From contig OZ021727.1 in the NCBI GenBank assembly GCA_963978545.1, positions 49,389,385 through 49,453,384 on the forward strand: a DNA stretch of 64,000 bases, written 5' to 3'. Below the pieces are notes generated by a model, which worked only from the letters and a program-made list of their open reading frames with translations, did no database searches and was not told the origin of the DNA. Positions 47,061 to 58,655 of this stretch are shown here, in pieces. A program made the position numbers and the translations under genes. The first letter of the stretch is position 1, and every line of letters starts with the position of its first letter. This stretch comes from Linyphia triangularis (Eukaryota > Arthropoda > Arachnida > Araneae > Linyphiidae).

Positions 47061-47797
47061 AGGTATCCGACTACGTTCAGAGCATTTTTTTTTTTTTTTA
47101 AACCTTGAATGAAATTTTTTATTGAATTAAAATGTTTGTATTACGGTAAAAACATGAAATTGACAAATATATTAACTTTTTTAATTTTATTTTTCTAAAA
47201 AAAAAAGGAGCTTTTTGGTCGAAATTGATCAATATTTTGTCAAAATGGCTAATGTTGTAAAAAACATTTTTAAAATATATTTTGTTTTACTTTTTACTAC
47301 ATAATTTTATGATATTTATGAGCATAATGACTTGAAATCTAAGTTATATTTTCAAAAACAAAAAATATATAGGCTGTTGTATAAGATTACACATAAATTT
47401 CAATATTTTTGCAACACATTATCATGTATATATAGCAATAACTTTTCGAAAAAATAGGTACGATCAAATCTGTAGGCCATTATACTCAACAAAGTATAAC
47501 AAACAACTATACAAAAAATTATAACTCTATCATAAATACATTTTGAGATAGAACAAAAGCCGTATTTCAGTACTAGCGAAAAATCTATACTTAGAAAACA
47601 CGATTTTGGAATCTCTCTGCATGGATTTTCATATTAACAAACGTTTTTCAACGACTGTAACTAAACTTCTATTTAAAGTACAAGAAAAACATAAACTGAT
47701 TTGAAAAGAGACATTTTCAATTGATATACAACGAAATAATAATTCAAAGCAATTAAATTTTCATTGATTTTGCCATTTTAAACATAGTCGGGCACCT
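47061..47797 (+). mobile_element. 0.74-kb TIR element
   Basis: The left end aggtatccgactacgttc and the complement of the right end, aggtgcccgactatgttt, match at about 14 of 17 positions. The base pair before the left end is ta; the right flank is ca, so a TA duplication is possible but imperfect. The interior is AT-rich with no coding capacity. It shares an inner block with 45704-46281. Confidence 0.7.
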
Positions 47798-47999
47798 CAA
47801 ACCAGTTGGACAAAAAAAAATTCTATCTGAAAAGCAGTACCAACATGACATGTCACAATTCAAGTAAAATACATGAATCAACACCATCTTCATTTATCAT
47901 ACCGATATTCAATAATTCCAATTTTTTTCCTTTCATGTCAAGCACTAAAAACAAAAAGAAGTACATTAAGAACATAACATAACACAATCATTGGAATCA

Positions 48000-48240
48000 A
48001 ATAACAACACATAAAAAGCCAACATTAACTTCCGAATGGAGTTCCAGACGAAGTCGATTTGTTGTACAGGCATACACCGGCTGATGACAGGTTTGTGCTG
48101 GTTCTAGGTATCCGGTGTCAGGACTGACAAATAGACGTCAGACTGGCAGACATCCAGAATTCTCAATATCTCAATACTGGGGAAACCGAATGGGTGGCCC
48201 TGGCCTATGGCTCTTTGTTGGATATTAACGATTATTTATT
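48000..48240. other. Less AT-rich unique block
   Basis: About 240 bases with ccggtgtcaggactgac and ggtggccctggcc motifs, non-repetitive and without an open frame of note. It may be regulatory. Confidence 0.22.
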
Positions 48241-48362
48241 TTTCTGCTTGATGTTTTTCTCTTAGACTCGTGAAGGTGATTTCTAGTTTTACTTTTATTG
48301 GTATTGCGTCTGAGATGTGATTCGTGCTGGTTAAAAAATCACACAAAAAAAAATCTGCATTT

Positions 48363-48393
<31 letters not shown>

Positions 48394-48661
48394 TTTTGTA
48401 TTGAAAGTTTTTATGTGAAGGATTCTGTACATTAAGAGTGGTTAATAAGGATACTTTCAGTTTGAGTAAAAAATGCATTTTTTTATAAAATTATTTTGTA
48501 CTTATTTTGAACGTGTGTGGAATCTACATTGGCAATGAAAAAATTGACACCGACACATTTTTTGTGTGCTGAAATTGATTACATACAAAAATTATCCTTT
48601 AAAAATGCATATTTGAGTGTAAAAAAATACTCATTTTGTCGTTAGTTTTTACAAAATGTCT

Positions 48662-48867
48662 AGAAAGTACTTATGGTTGGTTGTTTTCAGATTATCTGGC
48701 GCCGTCAGCAACACAAGGGCTATAATGCGCCGAAACATTCGTCATTAGACAAGCCAACATACATTTACAAACACCCATGCCTAATACGGGACTCGAACCA
48801 GCAACCTCGCGGTCTAGAAGCTAGCACGCTAACCACGATACCGTTTGGTCGCCAGAAAGTACTTATG
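48662..48867 (-). mobile_element. tRNA-derived SINE, copy D, with perfect 14-bp target duplication
   Basis: The body is 48676-48853 (178 bp) on the minus strand. The target duplication agaaagtacttatg is perfect at 48662-48675 and 48854-48867. The head is complete (sense start ggcgaccaaacggtatcgtggttagcg). The sense end is ctgaaaacaaccaac with no A-tail, so the 3' end probably mimics the tail of its LINE partner. The perfect duplication suggests this is the youngest of the four copies. Confidence 0.92.
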
Positions 48868-48933
48868 ATACTTTTTTAGAAAATAAATAAACATTTAGAA
48901 AATAACCAAAGTTTTAGTAAAAAATATGCTTTA

Positions 48934-49625
48934 GGCTTCTTCTCACTTTAGGCACCTCGAAAATAGGCTATTTTTGCGATTTTTTTTCGAGGATTTTTGC
49001 AAACAATTATGGGATAAAATGGATCCTATATAATAAACACATCTTTCAAGTACAAGACAAAATTTTATTTTTTATTTTTTTGAACAATTATTATAATAAA
49101 ACAGTAGCATCGAAAAACCCGTGTAGAAATGTAATGTTCGTGGCTTGTTGATGAAATATCGGAAACTATCCGGCCGATTGTCATAAAATTTGAATGACAT
49201 ATTCTTCTGATGATATGCTATAGCGCATATCATCAGATTTTTGATATTCGCGAAAATAAAAAAAAACGCGTTTTTTTGCAGTTTTTTGTAAAAAAAAAAT
49301 ACTTCAAATCAAAATTTCAAAAATCTGATGATATGCGCTATAGCCATAACTATGAAGAATATGTCATTCAAATTTCATGACAATCGGCCGGATAGTTTCC
49401 GAAATTTCATCAACAAGCCACGAACATTACATTTCTACACGGGTTTTTCGATGCTACTGTTTTATTATAATAATTGTTCAAAAAAATTAAAAAAAAAATT
49501 TCTTGTACTTGAAAGATGTGTTTATTATACAGGATCCATTTTATCCCATAATTGTTTGCAAAAATCCTCGAAAAAAAATCGCGAAAATAGCCTATTTTCG
49601 AGGTGCCTAAAGTGAGAAGACGCCT
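48934..49625. mobile_element. Long-TIR foldback element with about 300-bp arms
   Basis: The left arm (48934 to about 49245) and right arm (about 49317-49625) are near-perfect inverted repeats. They share, among others, cactttaggcacctcgaaaata, aacaattatgggataaaatggatcct, catcgaaaaacccgtgtagaaatgtaatgttcgtggcttgttgatgaaat and aactatccggccgattgtcat. The spacer is about 70 bases. The outer bases are ta on both sides (48932-48933 and 49626-49627), fitting a TA target duplication. The left arm has an extra local hairpin (ctgatgatatgc...gcatatcatcag, 49207-49240) that the right arm lacks. The 95-codon frame in the right arm has no family signature and is probably fortuitous. Confidence 0.9.
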
Positions 49626-49660
49626 TAATCAATTTCCCTCACTTTGGACTGTATTATCTA

Positions 49661-49708
49661 GAAGAAAAAAAAAGAAAAAAAGAAAAAAAAAGAAAAAAAG
49701 AAAAAAAA
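49661..49708. repeat. A-rich (AAAAAAAG)n simple repeat
   Basis: Runs of A separated by single G residues at about 5-10 base spacing. Confidence 0.9.
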
Positions 49709-50679
49709 TGGGATGCATTATTTTTTCTATTTCATTATAGAGCTACATATATTAAGAATTTCTTTCTTCAAAACAAAAATGTCTACATTTATACCAAAAT
49801 AACGCTTTTTTATTAATTTCAATAAGAATTCAGTTTCAAGTTTTAAATATTCAGTTTCGAAGTACGCTTTGTATAACGACACCACACTTTACACCAACTT
49901 TGTATAACGTAAAAAACAATAACGTGCTTTAGAAATATTCAAACACTCATCCATTTGTTATTGGTACATTGAAAAAGTATAATGTACTGAAATAAACTTA
50001 ATTAGTTTATTTAGTAATTAGATAATAAGCTATTATATTATTTTAATATCACTCAAGTTGTAGTTTTTTAATAATAGCGACACACATATATTTCTAAGAA
50101 TTAGACAATCTCTTATATATTATAAGTATACATTTGTATTTTTTATTTGTGTAAACGTAAATAAAAATTCCAATATACGTTAATCATATTTTGAAAACGT
50201 ATAATTGATGCAATTATACATTATTAAAACGTATTTTAAAAATATATAATTACAATGCGAATAAAAAGTAGCTAATTAGCTTCTAAAAACTAATACTAAT
50301 TAATTAAATAAAATAAAATTTCACGTGAAATAATAATTGCAATTGAATTTTTTTACACATAAAGTGTTGCTTGCTTACTAAAACTAGACAATTTAAAACA
50401 TTTTCAATCTACAATGGGTTTTTCTTTTTCTGTAATATATTTTCATATCTATCTAACAAAAATCAACAATGCAAAACAATACGATCATTACAGGAGCTAC
50501 GTAGTTTTGGAAAATGATAAATTAATAATACCATACATCAACTTATCAAACAAAATACATGCTCTATTTACAAAAATATCAAATTAAAAAAAAAAAAAAA
50601 AAAAATACAAAAAGTACTTTTCAAGCGAATAAATGTACCCAATAAGCTGAAAAAATCTTTCAAAACTTTCATTGATCAC
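49709..50679. other. AT-rich non-coding stretch
   Basis: Nothing recognisable apart from a poly-A run near 50587-50604. Confidence 0.5.
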
Positions 50680-51220
50680 AATTTATAGAATGGCGCTCCC
50701 AGCAATGACGCGGGATTACCACTCAGTTTTGAGATCCCAACAAATAGCGAAAAAGACCCTTAAAAACTTGAAATTCCGTTGAAAATTCCAATGATAGAAA
50801 AATCAAGCTCGCACCTTGGTCACCATTTTTTACTTCACTCTGATTTCTTTCCCTCTTTGTGCGAACCCGTTCCAGGCAATGGCTTTCGGGAATGGATCAT
50901 TGAATACAGGTTCTTTGTCAAGTTGTGTCGAACCCAAAATTCACAGAGAACACTTCGACTTTTTTTTTTCTTTAAAAAAAAAAACTAAGAAAGGGGGATT
51001 CTCTCTATCTCAATAATCTGGATCGCGCACCTCATTTAATGTTGGACTCTCTTTCTTGAAAAGAGAAGATTATGTGGCTGGCTGGAGTTATTTGGAAAGT
51101 TTTTTTTTATGGCTCCGGGGGAAGAGGATACTTCAGCTTTGTTAAATATACCAGATCTGGATATATAAAAAGAGGATTCCCAACTCTGTTTCATCTTTAG
51201 AAGTGCGTAAAAATGATGTA
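50680..51220. other. Less AT-rich unique block
   Basis: Contains gacgcgggattaccactc near 50707 and ggctccgggggaagaggat near 51111. The last is followed by ggatatataaaaagag near 51160, a TATA-box-like sequence about 30-40 bases upstream of purine-rich DNA. The two overlapping plus-strand frames (66-69 codons) have no recognisable domain. It could be a promoter or enhancer. Confidence 0.28.
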
Positions 51221-52460
51221 AGTCGGAATATTTTCTTAACTAGACGAAGAGGTTGGGTGTTCTTTTATTGGTGAAGTCTGGGTTTCATATATTAGTAAGA
51301 ATATGACTTCAATTGCTCGGATAGTAGGTACTTAAAGAACATATATTCAATCATGTGGCTTTATTAGACAACATTTGTTGAACAAAATTACTATAATAAT
51401 AATACATTTAGTATCTAATATATCCTTTATATAATTAAAAAAAAAAAAAAAAAAAAAAACTAGCAATGTACTAGTCTCAAATTGACATGCTTACATTTTA
51501 AGGCTATTATCAGATGTAAATAACATTCATTATTCCATAAAACTATTGTATATTATGATTACAACGTTATGATGGTACATATTGTTAATGTCACCATATG
51601 TGAAATTTTTTAAAAGACAATTAGCCATCACACAAAAATATGGCTTTGTTGCAATTCACTTGTGCTAATTTACTTTCAATATTTTTTTATTTCACATTAT
51701 TTGAATGCTATTTGTTTTCAATCAATTCTTTGCAACTTGGTAAAAATGAACGGATATTCTTTAACATGCGCTATTCTTCATAGAAAGCAAATCAATGAAA
51801 TCACGTAAGTTTACTTTCTTCGTAAAATAACATACCATTAAATTAGATTTTCATAATGCCAACTGACCAACCAATATGTTTTAAAATCTGAAGAAATATT
51901 GCACCCAGTTTCAGTTCAAAATTACTGTAAACTAAAGTCCCTATTTCATTTAATTTATTTAAATAGATTAAACATTTTGTCTTTTGTGAGAAAACGAACA
52001 ATTAACTCAAGTGATTCTTATCATTTTATTAGTTTCCAATAACGTTAAAAAATAAATCGAATTAATTTTTTCTTAAAAAGTTATATTTATTGCTGGAAAT
52101 AGAAAACGTTTAGTCAAACTAAATATGAGTCTTATATACGATGTTTTAAACATGCTAATTTCTTTCAGTTAATGCTTTAAATTTAAATTGTTTATAGATA
52201 TCCGCAGTAAATATATATTATAAACGAGTTTAACTATTTTAAATCTTTTGAAAAATGTCAAATCCGTAATTATGAAAGCATGAATAAATAAAGCAATATA
52301 CATAAAAAAAATCTGCCATAAGGATTTTTAATTACTGTTGCAACGTTAAACATAATATATTGTTTATTTTCTATAAACAATAAAATTCATTTTCTAACGT
52401 AATTTTAATATAAAAGCAATCAAAGAGTGCATTTAACACGTGTTACTATTTTCTATCACT
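51221..52460. other. AT-rich non-coding stretch
   Basis: Nothing recognisable apart from a poly-A run near 51440-51460. Confidence 0.5.
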
Positions 52461-52463
52461 TAA

Positions 52464-52680
52464 GCTACCCATCTGTGTAGTTAGAGCACTGACCTCGCAT
52501 GCTAAAGATGCCAGGTTCGAATCATGAGCTAGGCATGGTTGTTAGTTGTACTTCGAAATTCCATTTCAGTTATGGATCCCAGTCTGATATTATGCATAAA
52601 ATAGGCCGTCATTGTTGTCATAAGTCGTTGAGCGTAGAATCAATCAACCTAATAATCTAATCCAACAATTCAAAATACCT
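52464..52680 (+). mobile_element. Second SINE-like element with tRNA-related head
   Basis: The head has an A-box-like tgtgtagttagagcactg (from 52473) and a B-box-like aggttcgaatc (near 52512), about the spacing of a tRNA gene. The anticodon-arm region (cctcgcatgc) recalls a tRNA-Ala, but pairing is degenerate, so it is not a working tRNA. The following about 150 bases are unique here. No target duplication was found, so the end is approximate. It is unrelated to the SINE family at 3788, 17016, 17419 and 48676. Confidence 0.5.
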
Positions 52681-54922
52681 AATTCATTACTTTCCTATCT
52701 TATAAATATAAACTGTTGTTCAATTAAAAATGCTACTTTATACATTATTAAAAACTGAATCGGCAAATCAATGTTATTTATTATCCTGAAAAAAAAAATG
52801 ATTAAATAACAAAACTCCGACGAATAAGCCATAATATCATATTTCTCTTCGGAATTAATACTCCAATGTGCAATTAATTCTTCTAGTAATTACTAAAGAT
52901 CATCCCAAATATCCCGTAATTGTGAAAGAGTAAGGTCTCCAGAGACATTATTCTCCACTGAATCAAAGTAATAAATATGTTGTCTGGGAATACACCTTAA
53001 TCTCCGTCTCTTTCTTTAATTAAACTACCACAATATAGGGATTAGTCTGCTTGTATCACGTTGATTCATTTTTATCTAAATTTATTTCCAACTCAACTTT
53101 GTCAGCGAGGTCAAAGATTAAGGGTATTGTTTCGTAATGATGAATTTAAATTGATTTGCCATGGGTTCTCTTAAGTTCGAAGTTAATTTTGCTTATGATG
53201 TTTAAATATTAGATAACAGATTGGAAATTTGTTTTGAAGTTATTTTAAAATAAAGTATACTTGATGTATGGAAAGTAAGATTTTCAAGTGCCGAGAGTTT
53301 TGTTAACTTGAAAAATAGTTTTTTTTTCTTTTTTTTTTAAATATATTTTTAAGCCTTATAATGTTGCAGTTTTTGATTTCTTTAGCTTTATTTTGATTAA
53401 AATTATTGGATTAAAGATAAATGAGAACTGCTGATATGTAATGAAAAATATTGAGTTCGATTGGCTATTATTTATTAATCCATTCATTGTAAATCAGATT
53501 TAAAAAATTGAAATGATTTTCTGAAAAGTAATGCATAAAGCCCCAATGCTATAATTATTTAGATATCCTTCAATAACATAACAGACATATTTAATTATAA
53601 ATTGATAATGTGTAAATAATGCGCAATTTTATATAAAAAAAGAAGAAAAAAAAAAAAAAAAAAGAAGAAAAAACATTGAAAACGATCTCAGTAGGTTCTC
53701 GCCTTATACAGAAATAAATAAAACTCATTTTTAAATTGCAGGTGTAAGAAATAACGGCAGTTTTTTAAATTATTAGAAAATTATATTTTTATTATAATAC
53801 ATAAAACAAGAGCTATTACATTGCATCTTATAAGGGTTTAAATTTTAAAGTACAGTTAAACAATAATTAAAACCTATCCACTTATGCAACTTTTTTTAAA
53901 CAAATTAAAGTAGTTACGTTTTAGAATGACTTAATAAATTTTCTGGATACATGTAAAAATATAATATTTGTGTTTTATCTTTGATTTTATTATTGTAGTT
54001 TATGTTTGTTATGACCAGATAGTATTATCTTATTTTATACTATCATTAACGTCACAATATTTAGACATGACGAAGATGTTTTTGAATATTGGTTTTGATG
54101 TTAGTCTGTAAATATACTTTTCTAACAGATTCATTGGTACACTGAGAAAATTTGAATAAACTATTCGAATTTGCAGGAAAATTGAAAGTACAAAAATTAA
54201 CTATAGTGGTCCAAATGTATTCCACTCATTCAGTGGTATCTAAAATAGATTCATGTGTTTTCCTGAATTAGTATGAGTCTAGTTTTTATAACTATTGCCA
54301 GAATATTTTACTGTGTACCTTTCCTACTAAACCTTTCTTTATTCTAATATTTATTACATACTTTTCAAAGCATTATATTTTTAATATTACTCAAAATTAA
54401 CTACTATCAAAATATTTTTTTTAAATAGTAATGCTCTGGTGAATGAATAATTATTACATTACTACATTACTATATTCGTCAGTTAATCCTTCGTTTAATA
54501 ATTTTTCTCCCTCTATATAGTTTTTAGATCCTTTTATAAGCACATATATATAGATTTTGTAAGCATAAAATTAGATTTGGTTGTATATTTTTTATTAATT
54601 TTCTACCCATGTAGTTTTAAGATGGTTGTTTTAAATTTAAAAAACATTGTAACTTAACATAAAAACACTATCATGAAATCCAAAAAAGTTTTTAAAAATA
54701 ATAATTTCAGAAATTTTGTTAAACTTACCTAAAATAATTAATTTTTTATTGACAAGCAGTCCTATCTCCAGTATCTAGTATTATATTTTCCCCTTTAGCT
54801 ATTTTTATACTTATACATTATTCTTCTAGTATTTATTACATAAGATAAAAAATTAAATTCACTCGCAGTATAAAATAAAACTTTAAAAGCTACTTCGATC
54901 CAGTGCACATTCCATATTTATT

Positions 54923-54925
<3 letters not shown>
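52681..54925. other. AT-rich non-coding stretch
   Basis: No gene. A slightly less AT-rich patch at about 52900-53180 has no recognised content. An A-rich run lies near 53640-53670. Confidence 0.45.

Positions 54926-55015
<90 letters not shown>
54926..55015. repeat. (AT)n microsatellite
   Basis: About 90 bases of alternating AT. A shorter one lies at about 63526-63550. Confidence 0.95.
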
Positions 55016-55020
<5 letters not shown>

Positions 55021-56625
55021 CAAATAATATTTTCTGTGTTCTAAACATACTATACATTTTTAGAACGGAATTTTATAACCCCCGATAAAAGCTCGTGAAC
55101 CTTATTTCCGTTCAACGCAGAATAATAACATTTTCCTAACACATAAAGCATACTTTTAGCGTCTTCTCAACTCCTAATCAACTCACAACGTTCGATCTTC
55201 CTGCCTTTAGCAAGACTGGAATATAAATAAACAGTAAAAAACCATTCCACTATATACTTCGGTCGAGTTAGCTTGACAGAAAACAGATGTTAGTTTGATA
55301 ATGGCTTAAGTCAGGAAACAAGATTACACAATTTTTCTATCAGTGTTTGCTTTTTTGAAACTGGATTTTTTTTTTTTTTTTTTTTTTTTTGTGGAACAAA
55401 TTTATTTTAGAATAAAATAAAAAGTAGAAATATAAATTTAATTTAAGAATATTTAATGAAAGCGTATTTTTTATAGTTTAAAAATATAAAATTTGAAATA
55501 ATTCAAAAAATGAATTTTTTATCAATTTCTAATTATTATGATTCATTTAAAATTTAAAGACAGATACAGCAGCAAACATAATTAAAAAAAAAAGTAATTT
55601 AAATTTAAACAACTATACGTAATTTTTACATTTATAAATAACAATTTTTTTAAGTGAAACATCCATGCATAAAATACTTTAGTTAAAAAAATAAGCTAAA
55701 TAATTAAAAAGAAATAACCTTTGCGTCTTAAAAATAATCAGAAAGAATTTATCAATGTCATTTTTACAATTTACGTCACATTTTTTTCTTCTTTTATATC
55801 CATTATTTGATGTTTTTGTGATTCTTTATTTTTTATAAACCATGCTACAAATCTCTCATTTTTGTAAGCTTATAATATTATGAAATATAATTTTTTTTGT
55901 GTGCATAGAAATGGAATAAACAATAATATGGGAAACAAAAAGTTTGAAATTAAAAAGTACCTTTAGAAAACCTTTAGAACTTACTTGTTTTCAAGAAGTA
56001 TTATAAACTTAAAAAATGAAGCCTCGTACGATTTTAAATCAGACAAATACAAAAAAAAGAAAAAAAAAAAAAAATTAAATATGTAGTGTACGTTCCATTT
56101 AAAATTGCACTTATTAAAGAAACATATATTTGCAATTTTTTAAAAATAGAAAATAGAAAGTTCAAGTGATTGAAAAATGCAACATGCCAGTAGCTTTTCA
56201 AAATGTATATACAGAAAAATTATCATTTTTTGAATCAGTGCATAATTGCAATGGTTTTCCCTTGGAAAAGTCACTATTGCATGTTTTAATAACTTATTTT
56301 CGTATCTTCTATTTTAAAATTTCAAATTCTATTTCATAAAACTCTTAGTGCTATCAAGCTGCTTTAGCGCCTTCAGAGTACTATGAAGTTTTAAACAACT
56401 TTTATTTTTCAAGTTCTAGTTTGTTTAATTTTTCTAACTTACAATTTTGATTTCATAAAACTTAATTGTTTTTCAAGAAATAATACGACATATTATTTAT
56501 ACAATCAAAACGCAGATATTTTTTAATATCCAAATATCATCACTTATATTTGTTTCTATTTAACGCGTTCAAACTTAATAAAATACTAAGAATAATCTTC
56601 AAAGTATAATCAGCTCATATAGATA
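55016..56625. other. AT-rich non-coding stretch
   Basis: Nothing recognisable. A T-run lies near 55367-55391. Confidence 0.5.
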
Positions 56626-57009
56626 TCAACTTAAAACAATACTTATGCAAATATTATTTTTATACCACTTCACCCCTAGATTATATGCCCGTTTTATCCT
56701 TCCAATATATTTTCGAGCAGCAATAATATTTATTGGAGACGTCAGAAACAAGACCCAATAAACGAAGGCACTCCCCGGTCTTGAACGATTGATCCCATAG
56801 AACCGAAAGCAGCTGGTGCTAAAAGAAAATATATCCAGACAAAAGAGATGATCTGTACCTATGCATAAGGGGATCTCATAGGTAAAGTAAGGATACATCT
56901 GAAGACGACTAAGAGGTAAAGAGGGGAGAAGGGTAGAAACATAATAAACTCTTTCTGCGACAGGTGAAGATTCTATGAATGGATATTCTATTCTTAATGG
57001 ATTATGCAA
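56626..57009 (-). other. 127-codon open frame, unidentified
   Basis: This is the longest frame outside the retrotransposon and the simple repeats. It begins MHNPLRIEYPFIESSPVAER and lies in a less AT-rich block. A hydrophobic stretch (FVYWVLFLTSPINIIAA) could be a membrane segment. I recognise no family. A 127-codon frame in less AT-rich DNA can arise by chance, and no splice signals or promoter support it. Confidence 0.2.
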
Positions 57010-57719
57010 AGTAGATGTCGAATATGCTGTAAATTAAAAACAAAAAAAAAGTTCTGTATTTTTCTAGAAGGAGGATGTTTAATTTGTAAAACTGCCCCAG
57101 ATTTTTTTATTTTCCAAAAGTTTTTCCTCGAAGAAAGATCGATTGTGCTTTGTTTTGCTTTATTTCTACTTATCTTGTTTTAAAATTTATATTTTTTTAT
57201 GACTAATGTTAAAATATTTTTTAGAATGATGCTTATCGAAATGAAATATTGAAATTGTTTAGAAATGCAAAATATTCAATGATTTCATCATAAAATTAAT
57301 ACTTTTGTAAACTAATAATTTACGAAATTATTATGGTAACATTTAAATAGTGTCTTTAAACTGTACTTTGATAATTAATTATTTTTATTATTTTCAATTT
57401 TAGAAAATACTCATAAGTAATCATAACGCATTCATGTTTTAAAATATGTTCATTTCTTATAAATGAAATGTGTACATAATAATTAATAAAGACCTCCATA
57501 TAGAACTCACTAAGAACTTTTACAATTTTAAAACACTGGCGAGAAAAATTAAAGGAATATCAGCTTTTCTTAAGCTTTATGTAACGTAATAATAAGTAAA
57601 ACAGTACAGTTATAGAATAAAATGAAAGTGTTCACTGTGACCATATACAAAAGAATGTTGTACCATTAGTGTACATTTGTAGAGATTCATCTATATTAAA
57701 CAAAACAAGCATCTCAAAG

Positions 57720-58054
57720 TGTTAACCTTTAGTAGGAGGTATGATCTTTTATGTCAACAGTGTTTACTTTGCGCTGTATTTTCATACTTAATATGAAATT
57801 TTTTATGATTTCTAATGGCTAAATTGCACGTCCAATTTGTAGAACTGTTTTCAATTGATGGAAAGTTCCCAATAAATTAATTCTTTCCAGAACGCATATC
57901 GTGTAAGCGACGAAGTATTCCATGCATGTTTCATGAAATTTAAATTAGGGGAGTGAACTGGTTTACGTTTACGTATAAGAGCAGTATTCATGTTTTTCAA
58001 TAGTTTATCCAAAACAGTAGTGGGATGAAATATGCCATTAATGTCAGTAAACAT
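57720..58054 (-). pseudogene. Tc1/mariner transposase relic, C-terminal part
   Basis: The open part (57851-58054) shows a degenerate second-aspartate block (DINGIFHPTTV), a spacer helix, and KPVHSPNLNFMKHAWN, corresponding to the SPDLNP-E--W signature before the third catalytic acidic residue of Tc1-type DDE transposases. The proline of the motif is lost. After a stop, a decayed tail (around LDVQFSH) continues to about 57720. It is too degraded to be active. It faces a second fragment at 58440-58650. Confidence 0.65.
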
Positions 58055-58439
58055 GATTTATCAACCAAAATTTATTATTATACGCTTGCCTAGAGTTAGG
58101 AAACGAAATTACTGTAACAAAGTCTAATTTAATTATCTTTCGAGCTCGGAGATCCATACAGAAAACTAGAGCATTGCACCCTAAGACCAAAACTTTGTTT
58201 AACATAAGATACTTTTAACTGAAAAGAATAATTTCAATCTCATGTGTAAAATTGGAAATCAGAGGGCTATAGAAAGGTGAGAACATGATATTAGGTGATA
58301 AGGAGGGCAATAGATAATTAAATTCAGCTTTTCTACTGTAATTTCGTTAACTTAATTTAGGAAAGTCTTTAATAGTGAAATATCGATTTTTAAATCGTGT
58401 TTATTGATACTTACTCTAATCTATATTTTATCAAATGTG

Positions 58440-58650
58440 TATGAGACGCTTTCACGATAAGCATTGTGGAAAAATTTATTATTTTGGGATCTTTTGGAAA
58501 GAGATTTGAAAGATCACTTGAAAAGAGTTCAAAAAGTGCTACGAGCAATTTAGCCACTGAAATTTATCAAGAAACTCGTGTTAAGTATTTGAATAAAGCT
58601 CAAAGTAAACACTGATGACAGAGGAGATCGTATCTTAAACTATAGGTTAA
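58440..58650 (+). pseudogene. Tc1/mariner transposase relic, inverted second copy of the C-terminus
   Basis: The plus strand from about 58486 reads WDLLERDLKDHLKRVQKVLRAI, then a stop and a decayed tail. The nucleotide sequence 58486-58650 is an inverted, diverged repeat of about 57720-57880, including agtgtttactttg and tggctaaattgc. The two fragments are therefore head-to-head copies of related Tc1 elements, about 600 bp apart. Confidence 0.6.
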
Positions 58651-58655
58651 CTCTT

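Noticed and set aside
49328..49615. 95-codon frame in the right arm of the foldback element
   Set aside because: No domain, and much of it translates A-rich and arm sequence; the inverted arm lacks a matching intact frame.
52464..52540. Possible functional tRNA gene
   Set aside because: Cloverleaf pairing is poor and there is no proper acceptor stem; better explained as a SINE head.
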